Positions 23,101 through 34,936 are shown, counted from the first letter of the stretch. The stretch: DNA of 64,000 nucleotides from Dama dama (GCF_033118175.1 NC_083699.1:45481001-45545000), one strand, 5' to 3'. A program made the numbers and translations. The notes: a model not told the origin generated them from the letters alone.

Positions 23101-23658
23101 GCCAGATGTGAGTATAACACACAGAATGAATAACCGATTGAAAGAAGGAACCTTTCTGAAGGTTGAAATTCGGCCCATTCCTTCAAACCTGGAGGCAGAA
23201 GCCACCTCCTTAGTAAAGGCTTACTGGATTTCCCCAACTGGAAGTGACCTCTCCCTCCTCTAAAATTACAAAGAACATGATCCTTCCTTCTTTGGCTAAT
23301 CGGCTGACGTTTTCTACCTAGTCACAGAGCCATTTCATGCAGATGACTGAGAGATAGAAAGGAACTGGCAAAGGCTTTGCAGCCAGATTGTCCCAAGTTC
23401 AAACTCCACATCTCCTTCTTACTTGCTGTGCAAACATGGAGGAGGTCCTTAACCCTTTTTCATTGTATGAATAATCCTCAGTTTCATTGTATGAATAATC
23501 AGTTTCATTGTATGAATAATCAGAATAATAACGATGTCCACAGTTGTGGTGGGAGTTAGCAATGTGGTAGAAATGAACAGCGAGTTGCAATTTTGGAGTT
23601 CTCATTTGGAGTGCACATCCTTATATTCCTCTATCTTCATTCATTTTATTTCCGTATT
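20166..23658. other. Intergenic DNA, several ancient repeats, no gene
   Basis: A (TG)n-like run lies near 20640. Minus-strand L2 covers about 20695-20860 (CAAGACCTGCCCTCATGGAG). A MER5-like piece is at about 21935-22020. 22360-22560 is GC-rich with some CpG, and 22815-22885 is a G/A-rich simple tract. A MIR (+) lies at about 23375-23460. A 158-residue frame on the minus strand at 22761-23237 has no domain and runs through the G/A tract. Confidence 0.5.
23459..23526. repeat. Minisatellite, about 3 copies of a 21-bp unit
   Basis: The unit TTTCATTGTATGAATAATCAG is repeated three times; the first copy has an extra CTC. Each unit contains the near-palindrome TTCATTGTATGAA. Confidence 0.9.
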
Positions 23659-23659
23659 T

Positions 23660-24035
23660 CCTCTCTTTAAGACCCAGGGAAGGATTATACTTCTCTCCCT
23701 ATGAAGTTAGGTGTGGCAATATGGTGATCTCTGCCCAATGAAACATGGACAGAAGTGGTACGTGTTACTTCCAGACAGCATCACTTAGAAGCTGATGCAC
23801 AGTTCATGTCTTCTTCCCCTGCTGCAGTGAACCCTAAGGACTCATGCTGAAATTGTGGTGTCAGAAGAAGGTAGAATACCCATCAGGTTGGCAACACGAG
23901 CAGTTCCTTCCCCAAAGAGTTGTATTGAGAATGTAACATCAGTAAGAAATAAACTTGTGTTGCTTCCAACCACTGGGATTTGGGGATTGTTTGTTATCAC
24001 AGCATTATATAAACTTATCTTGACTAATACAAGAC
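23660..24035 (+). mobile_element. Old LTR-type or MER element
   Basis: GGTGTGGCAATATGGTGATC near the start and GTAAGAAATAAACTTGTGTT, ACCACTGGGATTTGGGG and CTTGACTAATACAAG at the end. The AATAAA followed by a CAxxACTGxGATTTxGGGG word and TGACTAATACA is the end of an old mammalian LTR-like repeat. The family name is uncertain. Confidence 0.5.
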
Positions 24036-27000
24036 ACAGGGTATATAGGACTCAGCATACAGTAAGTGCTTGATAAAGATGGCATAGTTGAAGAAATACA
24101 CAAATATCTGAACAAGTGACCAAATGGATGTGCTAGTAAATATTTCCAGACCAATGTTGCTCCTCTGAGAGAAGTTTGTGAACAGTTCTACTGACTTGTT
24201 TATGATGAATGTAAGTGCTTTGGGCAGATGCCACTGGTGGCTGGGTTACTATCCAATCAGCAAAGGCTGCCCTTTATGATGCTTTTTTCCTGCCTGCCAG
24301 GAATATAGGGTCACCCATGAAGCCCCACATTTGTCCCTGGACAATAACACTGCTACCTCTAAGGGTGATAGGAATCGGAATCCTCAGTTTAGGCATCTTT
24401 GCCCTGTGAGCTCCCATCTGGAGGCTCCCAGCAAAGTAACCCTTGAGATTCCCTTGAGCTTCCTTTTCAGCACAAGGCACACTCTGGGAGAAGAGCCTGA
24501 GGAGAGGGAGAAGATGGAACTCATGGTTGCTGTTCTCCCAGTCTGGAAATGGTGTTGGGGTTCTACAGGGAGCTGACCCAATGGAGGACCACACACCTCA
24601 GCCCAGAATGAGGCTGAGAACTGACAGGGCAACCCTCTGTCAAGGGCATGGGGTTTACCAAGCTTACCAAGTATTTCCACGTCTGATCCAGAGAGCAATC
24701 TGATGAAGTTGCTGAGAATGGAATCATTACTAGCCTCCACTTCACAGAAGAAAAAAACAAAGGCTCAGAGTAGGGAGATGGATGTTTCAGGACACCTCAT
24801 GGCATCTAGAAGAGTGGATTCAGTCATCGATGTCAGGGGCTTGCTCAGGATTTTCCCTCTGCCCTCTGAAGGAAAAGCAGAGAGCTCTTTTGCTTTCTTC
24901 ATGTCACTTTAAGAGCATACTTTTTCCTCCTATGGATTCTTAATGCTTGATGAAGCAGGGATATGGCCTGTTCACCCAAAGAAATCCTTCAAGACTGCAC
25001 CCCACAGCTTAAAAAAACAAAAAACAAAGAGAGCAAGAGAGAAACGCAAACCCAGAAACCAACACAGCACCCAAAAAAGAGGAGACTATCCTTCTGAAAC
25101 ACACTACACTCCTGGCCCCAATGAAAAGAGAGGAGTGTGCCCCAGAGACAGAAGAACTGATGTGCTGGGTGTGAGATCAGAGTCTTTGGAGTAAATTCAG
25201 GGCCATGGCAAGCAACTGGCAAGGATCAAGTCCAAAAGGCAAGACAACTGAAGCTGGGAAAGCAAGTACCAGCTCAGGTGGAGGGACGGTGGGTGCCGAG
25301 AATAGGCCCAGGAAACCTGAGGACACTGGGGCTCCCTCTTCCGTGGTGTTTGTGTGAGTCGGAGGATAGGTGTGGCAGCCACAGGGGCCCTGCAGGGTGG
25401 GGTGTTCCTGGCTGCAGTTTCCTTTTCTGGCTGATGAAGGGTTGACATGAGTTCCTTGGCTGGCCCCAGCTCTGACCCTGAAATGGTCTTGAACTGAAAG
25501 CCTTCTGACCACAGATGCATTTCTAGACCACTGCAGACTGAAAGTCACACTCAGATTCCGAGCAAAGCAGCCAGCATAGCAGCTGTCACGGTGCTGTGTC
25601 CTTCAGTCCACACGACCCAGCAAGGAGGGCTGGTCACCGGTGCTGGTGGGGAAAACTGAGGTGTGACATGGTGAAGGTACCTTCCGAAGCAGCACAGTTC
25701 ATCAGCAGAGGAGCCCAATTTGAATCCAGCCCTCCTTGTCTGCTACTTTCCCCAAGTGTATTATGAAGACCCACACCCCCTTGAGTTGTATTTTTAAAAA
25801 GTCACCTCCATCAACAGAGACCTTAAAGGGACCAGTGAAAAGGGAAGATCCTATCTCACTCCTTTGCCAATGAGAATAAAGACTAATACTGAGGGCAGTG
25901 GTACAGAAAGCCACTTGCCCCAATGTCCTTGCCAGAGACAGATAACCCTTATTTGCAACTCTGGTTAAATAGTAACTCAGGACTTAAGGGCGCTGTCCCA
26001 TACAAGTGAGACAAAGTCCTTTTGCCTCTAGCTTCAGAGATCAGCAAATGGAGCCCGAGAGTGCAGCAGGCTGCTTCCTCCCAGGCCCAGGAGCCGGGTC
26101 CAGGGGCCCTTCCCCTCCCAACCCTCTCCACTGAGGGGGTGGCAGTCAGGCCCAGGGCATGAACACTGATGGCCTATGCAAGCTAGTGAGAGCGTGACCC
26201 TCATGTCAAGCTGCAAGTCTCCTGACCTGCAGGATAACTCAGACTCTACCTCATGCCTGCTTCTGCACATGCCACCCGCTGTCCCTGACACCTACTCCGG
26301 GTCCTTCCATGTGATGCAGGGTTTCTGCTCCCTGGGCCTTGATGGTGTTTGAGCCTCTGTTGTCTGCCCACTGGCTGCAAGCCATATGGCCCCGAGTCTG
26401 TGTCCTCCACTGCTGTGGACACAGCGGGTGGCAGCGGGGGAGCAGGGCAGTGACAGAGGTCAGCGGTGCTGCAGGAGGGCTTTGGCCGTTTCCTAAACAT
26501 GCTGACATCTCCATTCTCAATTACCATAGGTGCCAATTTGCCCTTCCAGCTGTCATGAAAATAAATGGCAAATCTAGAAACCTACTTTCCTTCCTTAACT
26601 AAACCCCACTACTCAGTGTTACATTAAAATCTTAGAAAGTAGGACCTTGCTCCTGACAATAAACCTTGATCATTAGAGCGGATGGAGGGTAAAAAGAAAA
26701 ACAAAAATTAAAACAAAAACACACAAAAAACTACTGTCTTCCTCTCAGGCAGCTGACAGACAGGACAATAACTCAGGCTGACGGCCTCACCTAGAACTGG
26801 AAACTGAAATAAACCAGACGATGGGCCCCCACAGAAATGAAACAGGCCACAAGACCTCTCCTGTGCACACATACCAATCAAGTCATAGGGCCATCTGCAA
26901 ATACTCTGTCCCTCTGGTTGCTCTTGTTACACTGACAGTCACCCTGACCTCCACTTCTTTTGAACCTCAAGCTTCTGCTTAGAAGTGCCTTCTCTCTCCC

Positions 27001-27332
27001 TCCTCCATCTGGTTCAGACCATGTGACATAAGCTCAAGGCCACCACCTTGGCAAAGGCTCTGCTGACTGCCCAGCCCTGATCTTCAATGAGAATTGATTG
27101 TACCCTCCTTGTCATCCTCTATTTTGGGCATAGCTACTTGGCAACATTTACCACACTTTATTGTACTTATCTCTTTTAAAAATCAGGCTTTTAGAATACT
27201 TCAAATTATTCCTAAGCAGAAAGCACATTTTCTAAATCCCAAACCTGCCTTAAAGCTGCTCAGCAAATGTTTATTGAATGAATTCATGAGTGACTGGATA
27301 ACACGACTTGTACACATGACTACTTTATCTGG
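24036..27332. other. Intergenic DNA, no gene seen
   Basis: A trace of a MIR/L2 end (CAGTAAGTGCTTGATAAAG) occurs at about 24060. The rest is unclassified single-copy-looking sequence with an A-rich tract at about 26690-26725. The many 60-120 residue frames on both strands overlap one another and show no family features. Confidence 0.5.
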
Positions 27333-27651
27333 GGCTTCCCTGATAGCTCAGTTGGTAAAGAATCCTCCTGCAATTCAGGAGACCCTGGTTCGATTCCTGG
27401 GTCAGGAAGATCTGCTGAAGGAGGAATAGTCTACCCGCTCCAATATTCTTGGGCTTCTCGTGTGGCTCAGCTGGTAAAGAATCAGCCTGTAATGCAGGAG
27501 ACCTGGATTTGATCCCTGGGTTGGGAAGATCCCCTGGAGAAGGGAAAGGCTACCCACTCCAGTATTCTGGCCTAGAGAATTCCACAGATTGTAAAGTCCA
27601 TGTGGTAGCAAAGAGTCAGACATGACTGAGTGATTTCCACTTTTACTTTTC
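27333..27651 (+). mobile_element. Bov-tA dimer SINE with intact target duplications
   Basis: Two tRNA-Glu-derived heads in tandem: the first from GGCTTCCCTGATAGCTCAGT, the second from GGCTTCTCGTGTGGCTCAGC, sharing one 3' body and ending in CTTTTACTTTTC. ACTTTATCTGG occurs at 27322-27332 and 27652-27662, an exact 11-bp target-site duplication, which marks the whole dimer as one insertion. Confidence 0.93.
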
Positions 27652-27794
27652 ACTTTATCTGGTTCTCCCAGCATCCCTCATATGGGAAAAACAAAGATGA
27701 TTATTCCCATTTTACAGTTGAGAACAAGGCCACAGTCTCCCTCTCACTTACTCACTTAACTCATGTTTATTGTGTGTAAGTTTCAGTTTAGAGC

Positions 27795-27970
27795 AGTGCG
27801 TCTCAAACTTGAATGTGCGCAGGAACTTGGTGAGCTTAGGGAGCTTGGGGAGATGCAGGTTCTGATTTAGCATATTTGGGGTAGGGTCTGAGACTCTACA
27901 TTTCTAACAAGCATCCAGGTGCACCCGTGCTGCTGGCACAAGGGTCACACTGGGGTGCTACTATCAGGTC
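27795..27970 (+). mobile_element. MER5A-type hAT MITE
   Basis: CAGTGCGTCTCAAACTTGAA at the start and TTCTGATTTAGCATATTTGG, GGGTAGGGTCTGAGACTC inside are the order of MER5A. Confidence 0.7.
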
Positions 27971-28054
27971 GGCTGAGAGACAGAAAATGCCTGATTCACT
28001 GCAGTATGTAGCAGGAAGTAGAGTCTTCTTCAAACTTGAGGAAGGAGAGACAGC

Positions 28055-28130
28055 AATGTGCCCATTTTACAGATATGGAAACTGAGGATCAGAGAGACTA
28101 AGTGCCTCCTCCCAGGTCTTACCCAGCTCT
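28055..28130 (-). mobile_element. MIR core fragment
   Basis: CCCATTTTACAGATATGGAA, ACTGAGGATCAGAGAGACTAA in MIR reverse-complement order. Confidence 0.75.
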
Positions 28131-28479
28131 TCTGCCACCAGTTCAGTGCTGCCTCAACTGCCACCCTCTGCACTGGGTGCTGAGAGATTTCAGAGATGAA
28201 GGCATCACATTCAAGCTTGGGAAGATGCCAGGGGGAAATGTACCTGCACCAGGACACAAAGTGGTCCGAGAGAAGAGCCAGAGGTCCAGAGGCAGGGGAG
28301 CACGTGCCGGCCAGATTTTACCCCCAATATGTGCCCTGTCTTTGTTTTCTACCCACAGCCCAATTAGACTGCAGATGGGGGCTTTCTTCCATCAACCCAA
28401 TCCCTTTAGAAGAAAGAAAGAAAGGAAGAAAACCAGTGGCTTTAGGATTTCTCTTTTAAGCCCTGAACCTCTTCAGTGG

Positions 28480-28760
28480 AAAGTGCTGCCTTCCGACCCC
28501 GTTGATGTAATTGCCATAATTGAAGATTCCAGACCCCCATGGGGGTGGACAGGGCCCCATTCAGCCATCGGGTCAACGAAGTGTAAACTGCTGAGTCCTT
28601 CAGATGCCCTGGCCGCAGCCTCCCCTCCCCCACGCCAGCCCTGCAGGCAGGCTCCCCGCGACGCCAGGGCAGCCAGGCCCAGGCTGGTCCCTCTCTGGCT
28701 CTGGGAACTATGCCTAATTAAGGGGTCTGTTCTCATCTCCGTGGGGCCGACTTAAGGCCT
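28480..28760. promoter_or_regulatory. Candidate conserved non-coding element
   Basis: Repeat-free sequence with GATGTAATTGCCATAATTGA, TCGGGTCAACGAAGTG (retained CpG) and GCCTAATTAAGGGGTC at its end. The AATTA words beside CpG-containing unique sequence suggest a developmental enhancer. A 217-residue frame runs through here and the adjoining MIR; it is not a believable gene. Confidence 0.35.
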
Positions 28761-28847
28761 CCTGACAGTAATGAGAGCCACACGTGTGGGGCTGGGGGGC
28801 GGGAAGGACAGCCCCCTGCTGTCTTAGCACCCTATTAAAGAGCAAGT

Positions 28848-28870
28848 CACACACACACACACACACACAC
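28848..28870. repeat. (CA)n microsatellite
   Basis: Eleven to twelve CA units followed by CGTATACACACA. Confidence 0.95.
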
Positions 28871-30535
28871 GTATACACACAGTGCAATTCGGTTATACTC
28901 ACCCTCACAAATTCAGAGCTAAGAGAAGCTGCTCCAATTCTGAAAGAGGAAGGAACCAAAGAAGAAATAGCTTGCCTCCGGGGCACACAGTGAGTCAGTG
29001 AGGGGCTGGCCTCAGGTGTCCTGTCGCACCTCACAGCACAGACTTCCCCTGAGGCTGGGGCTCCCCGCTGAGGCCCCAGCAGGCCGATGTTGGGTGGAAG
29101 AGGGGAGGGGAGCGGCTCCCAACTCCTCCTTAGGAGCAGCCGGTGCCAGAGGGCCCCGTCGTGGTCAGCACAGAGCAGAAAGGAGCGGTTCCCCGGGGCT
29201 GGGGCTGCTGGTACCGCCAAGTCACCCTCTGATCACACAACAGGGCCATCCTCTGAGCGGGACAGTCCCTGTTGCGGGAGGATCCATACCTAATCATTGA
29301 TCTCCTGGCAAGGAAAGGAGCCCGCCTGGATCACCCTCTCCTGCATCTTCTGTGTCCCTGTCTAAGTGCCTCCCCTCCCCCATCCCTCTCTCCCCGCTTC
29401 CTCCCTGCCTCAGCCCAGAGCACCTGAGCCAGCTGCCCGGCCACACACTCTTCCTGTCTCTCCAGTAGAGGAATGTTGCACGGTGCCAAGCACAGAGCGG
29501 GTTCTCAGTAAATATTCATTAAATATGAGAGAAGTCGCTCCAGCTCGCAGTCACTGCCAGTGCATTGCTCCCATCACAACTGTGCTTACGGAGAGAGGAC
29601 CCTGAGGTGAGGAGAAGCAGAAAGCTGACAATAACACGGACCAAAACTCAGAGCTACGGACTCACTTATAAATACAGTGAGTGATGCAACATTTTGGTTT
29701 CCATAGCACAGGGCTGACTTCCAGGAAAGAAGCCAATATAATCTGGAGACTCAAGGTTCTTCCTGAAGCCCCCTCACCAGCATCCCTGTTCCCACACTCC
29801 CTCTTTCCACTTTCCAGTCCTCTGTGCACACTAGCCCTCAGGCTGACTGGTCTCACTCCTTGAATTGTGTGATGCTCCCTTTCAAAAGCCCTCTCTGACT
29901 CCCTACTGGCTCTGCAGGAAGCCTGTTCTGCCTGGCGCTGGGGAGGCCTTCTTGATCTGGCCTGGCCTCAGCATCATAGTTTCCCACTGCACTTGAGAGC
30001 ACTTCCACCTGTTCAGTCAGGTTGTTCTCCTCACGCAGCTCAGACAGTGTAGGGAAGGGCATGGGAGTGAAGATGCAATTGGAGTCAGAAGACCCAGATA
30101 TGAGCCCCAGATCCACCGTTTGACCTCTCTAAGCCCAGTTCCCCGTGGGTAAAATGGAGATGATTGTAAAATCCACTCCGTAAGGCTGGCGTGAGGATTA
30201 AGTGGTATAATGGGGCTTATAGTACTTTACAAACATAAGGGGCTAGAGGAATGACAGGTATTCATATATAGTTATGATTACACTCACTCCAGCACTGCTT
30301 TTGATCTCAGAAGTCTCACACCTGGTCAAACTCAGCTCAACCTCTGCTACTCATAGGAAAATCATGCCTGATAACTCGAGTTCTCACTGACTCTAGTTTT
30401 TTAGGCCTCACCCACAAAATGTATTATGTTGTTCACTGTGTCTTGTACATATTAGCCTTAGAATTCCAAGCCTCCAGTTACATACTTGTATATTATTGTT
30501 CCTAAAGGAAAATATTGATCCTATTGATCCTAAAG
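28871..30535. other. Intergenic DNA with L2 and MIR pieces
   Basis: L2-type 3' end at about 29475-29525 (GTGCCAAGCACAGAGCGG, TCAGTAAATATTC). L2 body (+) at about 29860-29975 (TTGATCTGGCCTGGCCTCAG). MIR (+) at about 30085-30255 (GACCTCTCTAAGCCCAG, GTAAAATGGAGATGAT). The remainder is unclassified. The stretch 29000-29240 is fairly CpG-rich and unique. Confidence 0.55.
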
Positions 30536-30806
30536 AAAATCAGTCCTGAATATTCACTGGAAGGACTGATGTAGAAGCTGAAACTCCAATACTTTGGCCA
30601 CCTGATGTGAAGAACTGACTCATTTGGAAAGACCCTGATGCTGGGAAAGTTTGAAGGTGGGAGAAGAAGGGGACGACAGGATGAGATGGTTGGATGGCAT
30701 CACCATCTCAATGGACATGAGTTTGAGTAAGCTCCAGGAGTTGGTGATGGACAGGGAAGCCTGGTATGCTGCAGTACACGACTGAGTGAAGTGAACTGAA
30801 CTGATA
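30536..30806 (+). mobile_element. BovB 3' tail, first arm of an inverted pair
   Basis: AATCAGTCCTGAATATTCAC to GTGAACTGAACTGAT. It lacks the CATGGGGTCGCAAAGAGTC part (short deletion near 30775). Confidence 0.93.
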
Positions 30807-30810
30807 TTAA

Positions 30811-31278
30811 TGTTGCTCAGTCCAATCCCATGGGCTGTAGCACGCCAGGCTCCCCTGTCCTTCACTATCTCCTGCAGTTTGCTCAAACTAATGTCCATGG
30901 AGTCAGTGATGCCATCCAACCATCTCATCCTCTGTTGCCCTCTTCTCCTCCTGCCCTCAATCTTTCCCAGCATCAGGGTCTTTCCAGTGATTCGGCACTT
31001 CACATTAGGTGGCCAAATATTGGCGCTTCAGCTTCAGCACGAGACCTTCCATAAATATTCAGGGTTGATTTCCTTTAGGATTGACTGGTTTGATTTCATT
31101 GCTGTCCAAGGGACGCTCAAGAGTCTTCTCCAGCACCTCAGTTCGAAAACATAGATTTTTCAGCACTCAGCCTTCTTTATGGTCCAACTCTCACATTTGT
31201 ACATGACTACTGGAAAAATCACAGCTTTGACTATACAGACCTTTGTCGGCAAAGTGAAGTCTCTGCTTTTTAATACTT
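30811..31278 (-). mobile_element. BovB 3' end, second arm of an inverted pair
   Basis: Begins with the reversed tail (TTGCTCAGTCCAATCC) 4-5 bp after the previous copy ends and extends further 5', through CTTTCCCAGCATCAGGGTC and GACTGGTTTGATTTCATTGC to GACCTTTGTCGGCAAAGTG. Together the two form a tail-to-tail inverted repeat. Confidence 0.93.
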
Positions 31279-31292
31279 AGATATAGTATAAT

Positions 31293-31500
31293 GGACTTCC
31301 CTTGTGGTTCAGATGGTAAAGAGTCTGCCTGCGGTGTGGGAGACCTGGGTTTGATCCCTGGGTCAGGAAGATCCCCTAGAGAAGGATGGCAACCCACTCC
31401 AGTATTCTTGCCTGGAAAATCCCATGGACGGAGGAGCCTGGTGGGGTACAGTTCATGGGGTTGCAAAGAGTTAGACACGGCTGAGCGACTTCACTTCACT
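31293..31500 (+). mobile_element. Bov-tA SINE with intact target duplications
   Basis: GGACTTCCCTTGTGGTTCAG head, standard body, and tail ending CTTCACTTCACT. TATAGTATAAT at 31282-31292 and 31501-31511 is an exact 11-bp target-site duplication. Confidence 0.94.
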
Positions 31501-31511
31501 TATAGTATAAT

Positions 31512-32694
31512 ATAAAAAAATCAAGTTACAATTAAAAAATAAAGACAAAGTAAAGCTCAAGATATAAATGGAGGGAAAAATCAGAAACACCACTGATGGA
31601 AGAAAAGGACAATTATGTTAGACACCTAGGTTAAACTGGTTACTACAGTTACGTCCGCTTGGGGATAATCCTCATTTTCCCTTCTTTGCTGTTCGGTAGA
31701 GGAGAGATGTGTATTCCTTAGCCCACAAAAGGGGAAGATTGGAACTTTCCCATCTCCCTCCTGCTGGAGAGGAGTAACTAATGAGATGAGTGAGGGTCAC
31801 ATTTACCAGGTGAGGGTCACTGGGTCCAGGGCATTGTCCCCCATGGTCTCGTCAGAGCAGAACAGGCTCCTGCTGTCTGTCCCCCACTCGACCAATTTCT
31901 GTGATAAGCCATCTGCACAGAGAATCACGCCTCACTGTCCACCCCTCTCCCCCTGCCCCACTCAGCAGGATGGCTGCCTTTCTTCAGTTGCTTCTACTTC
32001 CCCAGTCCTCTAGAAGCAGGCCGTCATCTTTTCCTTGCAGTGGCTTGAATAAGTAGACTCAGCTTCTACTTGACAGGACACTGAGGTCCCAAAGTCAGGC
32101 CCAGGGAGGGAGCAGGAAGTCCCATCCCATTCCCAGATACAGAGGGTAAAAGAAAAGCTGCAGGTTTGGAAGCTTGCTTTGCCGTCAATGATACTGATGC
32201 ACATTTGGCCAGTGGTCCTAGGACCTGCTCTCAGTCATTTCAAAAGAGGAGCAGAGATGGTTGTAGAGCCCTTATTGCCAGCAAACTCAAATGTGGACTA
32301 TGAGCTTTGTAACTATCATTACTATAGTACAGTAACTATCATTACTTGATAAAAAAAAAATGGAAATAGAGCTGAAGTTAAAGAGGGATGTGTCCTGATA
32401 TAAGGGACGTTGAGTAACACAACGGAAGAGTTGTCAATGACGGTTTAGCAGAAGATGCCAAAAGTGTCTTTTTCGTTGTTTTGTAATAGCCCATAATAAA
32501 AGTCAAGGGAGTGTATCGATTTATAGTCCAATGTAAAACTGATTTATAATTCAATGCAATTCAAACTTATTTCTTTGTGTTGACCCAATCACATACAAGG
32601 ATGGAGTTTAATTCGTTATTTCAATCATGTTTTTGGCAAGAGACGAACAGTAGACGACTTAGAGTTAAGCTCATGCAGTCTCATATACTGCAGA
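31512..32694. other. Intergenic DNA, no gene seen
   Basis: AT-rich with no repeat I can name. TAACTATCATTACT occurs twice about 26 bp apart near 32310-32347. Frames of up to 75 residues have no features. Confidence 0.5.
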
Positions 32695-32695
32695 A

Positions 32696-33220
32696 ATAAA
32701 AGCTGATATGACTCTGTATGCCTGAAACTAACACAATATTGTAGATCAACTATACTCCAATATAAAATAAATATTGAATTTCAAATTAAGTTAAAAAATT
32801 AAGTAAATAAAAAACAAGCAAAAAAATCAATATGACCCTTTGGAAAACAATTTGGCAATATGTATTGAGATATTAATAATGCTCAGTAATGCTCTTCTTT
32901 TGAGCAATTCCACTTGTGGGAATTTGTCTTTAAGAAAAATAAAAATGTTTTAAAGTTATATGCTTAAATGTATTAAGTAAATCATGATACAACAATGATG
33001 AAAGATTACACAGTCATTCAAAGTGAAGTTCATGTTAAATAGCAAAAGTGGATTATAAAATGGTGTATTACAATGATCATGATCATAATCATGTAAAGTC
33101 ATAAAAGGAAAGGAAGAAAAATATGGAATAAGAAGAATGATTTTTCTTTCACCTTTTCAGTATTTTTCTATTTTTTAAAGGAGTATATATTATATTATAG
33201 TTGGAAATAAAATGAACTTT
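32696..33220 (+). mobile_element. L1 3' ends, young piece then old L1M
   Basis: 32696-32780 has ATGCCTGAAACTAACACAAT and CAACTATACTCCAATATAAA (ruminant L1 end). 32826-33220 has CTTTGGAAAACAATTTGGCA, TTGAGCAATTCCACTTGTGG and TCACCTTTTCAGTATTTTTC, the order of an old L1 3' region. Confidence 0.65.
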
Positions 33221-34203
33221 ATTATTAATGTATATAGTTAGCTGTCTGCAGAACCTACTACTTTTTGATACCAGTCTGGCAGACAACAGAGCTGGCATTT
33301 TGTTACAAAAATTAAGAGCTGTACTTACTGCCTCACCCAGGTTGCAGGGCATCTCACACTCAGAAGGAAACTCACTGTTGCCGGTGGGTAGGACCTATCT
33401 TTTTTCTAAACTAGGAGTGTTGGAGGTGACTGAGCATGTGTGGCTGTCTCAGTTCAGCTGTGGACTCCTTGAGCAAGAGACAGAGACTTCTACTTTTTTT
33501 ATTTAGTCCCCAGGGCTTTACTGTAACTTGTCACCTGCCAGGAGACCAATGAGTTTGTTGGTTTGATTGGTTAATCTAATGATTTGTCTTGCTGGTTCTC
33601 TAAGATCATCTTAATCATCGATTAATCATAGGTACTTAATCAAAGATTATCGATTGGTCTTAGGTACTCAATCGATCATTGTTGAGTAACTGAATGATGA
33701 AATAGACATCTGTGAACCTTCGTGGCAAGTACTGAAAGAAGGCTAAACTCTTACACATGCTTCCGGTCCAGTTCAGTGGACCCTGCCAATCACTCTGTCT
33801 GCGCCATCCCCCACGTCAACCCCACATCACCCCGGGACATGGCACAGTCCACAACTGTTCACGTGAATCATGACCCCAGTCTCAATGCAACTGGTTTACT
33901 CATCTGATCCCCTCGTTTGAGCTTCTTGGAATAAGGCTTTACATTTTATTCATTTTTAATTAAATCTTCCTCTAAGGGTATTAGCATAAAGTCTGGGACA
34001 TAACTCATTCAACATGACACATGATTACGGTTCAGAAAATGCTTGAGATCAAAGGAACAAACCAACATAAGACAGGACATTTCAGATACCAATGATGTCA
34101 ATGAGCCATTCAGCCCTGGGCCAGGTGTGGTCACTGAGGGCTCGAAGGAACCACGGAAGAAATGGCGTAAACTCTCGCCACACTTCACTACAACGCATCC
34201 TTT
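33221..34203. other. Intergenic DNA with an ATCGAT cluster
   Basis: Unclassified apart from the cluster at 33610-33680: ATCGAT at 33617, 33649 and 33671 within two imperfect copies of a roughly 32-bp unit sharing TAGGTACTxAATC. No gene is recognised. Confidence 0.5.
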
Positions 34204-34223
34204 ACTAGTTTCTCTTCCCTTCT

Positions 34224-34330
34224 AGGTTGCAAACACCATGAGGTCAGGAGCTGTGTCTGTCATTCTCCCCGAACTCCGGCAATCACCCAACACCACCAAC
34301 TCAGAAGATTCCTGTTGAAGGAATGAATGG
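34224..34330 (+). mobile_element. L2 3' end
   Basis: AACACCATGAGGTCAGGAGC, TGTGTCTGTCATTCTCCCC and TGTTGAAGGAATGAATGGA in L2 order. Confidence 0.65.
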
Positions 34331-34933
34331 ATGGCAGGGGACTCCAATTTTTTGGTTTTGACTTTCTCCAACTGTGGTTACTCACTGAACACGACGGCAG
34401 GTCATAGGCCGCGCTGTGCAGCCTGCTATTCTCTGCCCTTTCCCCTAGTTGTTATTAAGAGCTAAGAACTATGCATAGCTGATGGGCCTCTCTCTCCTCA
34501 GCTATACATGACCTGGCAACTTAAGCAAGAACCATAGCAGGCCTTTGACCAAAGAAGCCTCAGGAAAATGTGGGTCTTCCCCCAAGCAGGTTATCGAGCA
34601 ACAGGCAACAGAAATAATTCATCCCTCCACCACCCCCCACCCCCCGCCATGTCCTTGGAATTGTACTTATGTCTTCAAACTTCCTAATATAATTTCCTGA
34701 GAAACGACAAGAGGAAACAGCAAGAGAAAGGAGATTTTCTAAAGTTTTGAGACAAAATCAGTTAGGGGATAAAGGGCTTTCTCCTTGCTTCTTGCAAAAA
34801 GATGTCCTAGGCACTCTCTTGCTCAGCTCTACATCAGCTCTGGTCTCGACTGTAAATGAATTCATTCATACATGGAGCTCTGGGCCAGGCCAGACCTCCT
34901 TACATGCTTGTGTATCCACCGGCTCCAGCTCTC
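34331..34933. other. Intergenic DNA, nothing recognised
   Basis: Unique-looking sequence with a C-rich tract (CCACCACCCCCCACCCCCCG) near 34627. No gene. Confidence 0.5.
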
Positions 34934-34936
34934 GTT

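Noticed and set aside
22761..23237. 158-residue minus-strand frame
   Set aside because: Runs through a G/A-rich simple tract that encodes Pro/Ser/Leu low-complexity; no domain.
23459..23526. CRISPR-like direct repeats
   Set aside because: The units are head-to-tail with no spacers, in a mammalian genome; this is a minisatellite.
27333..27651. tRNA-Glu-like heads as functional tRNA genes
   Set aside because: These and the other heads belong to Bov-tA SINEs. The cloverleaf is broken by substitutions and they are fused to SINE bodies with target duplications.
28102..28755. 217-residue frame
   Set aside because: It starts in a MIR fragment and crosses unrelated unique sequence, with no domain and no splice or promoter context.
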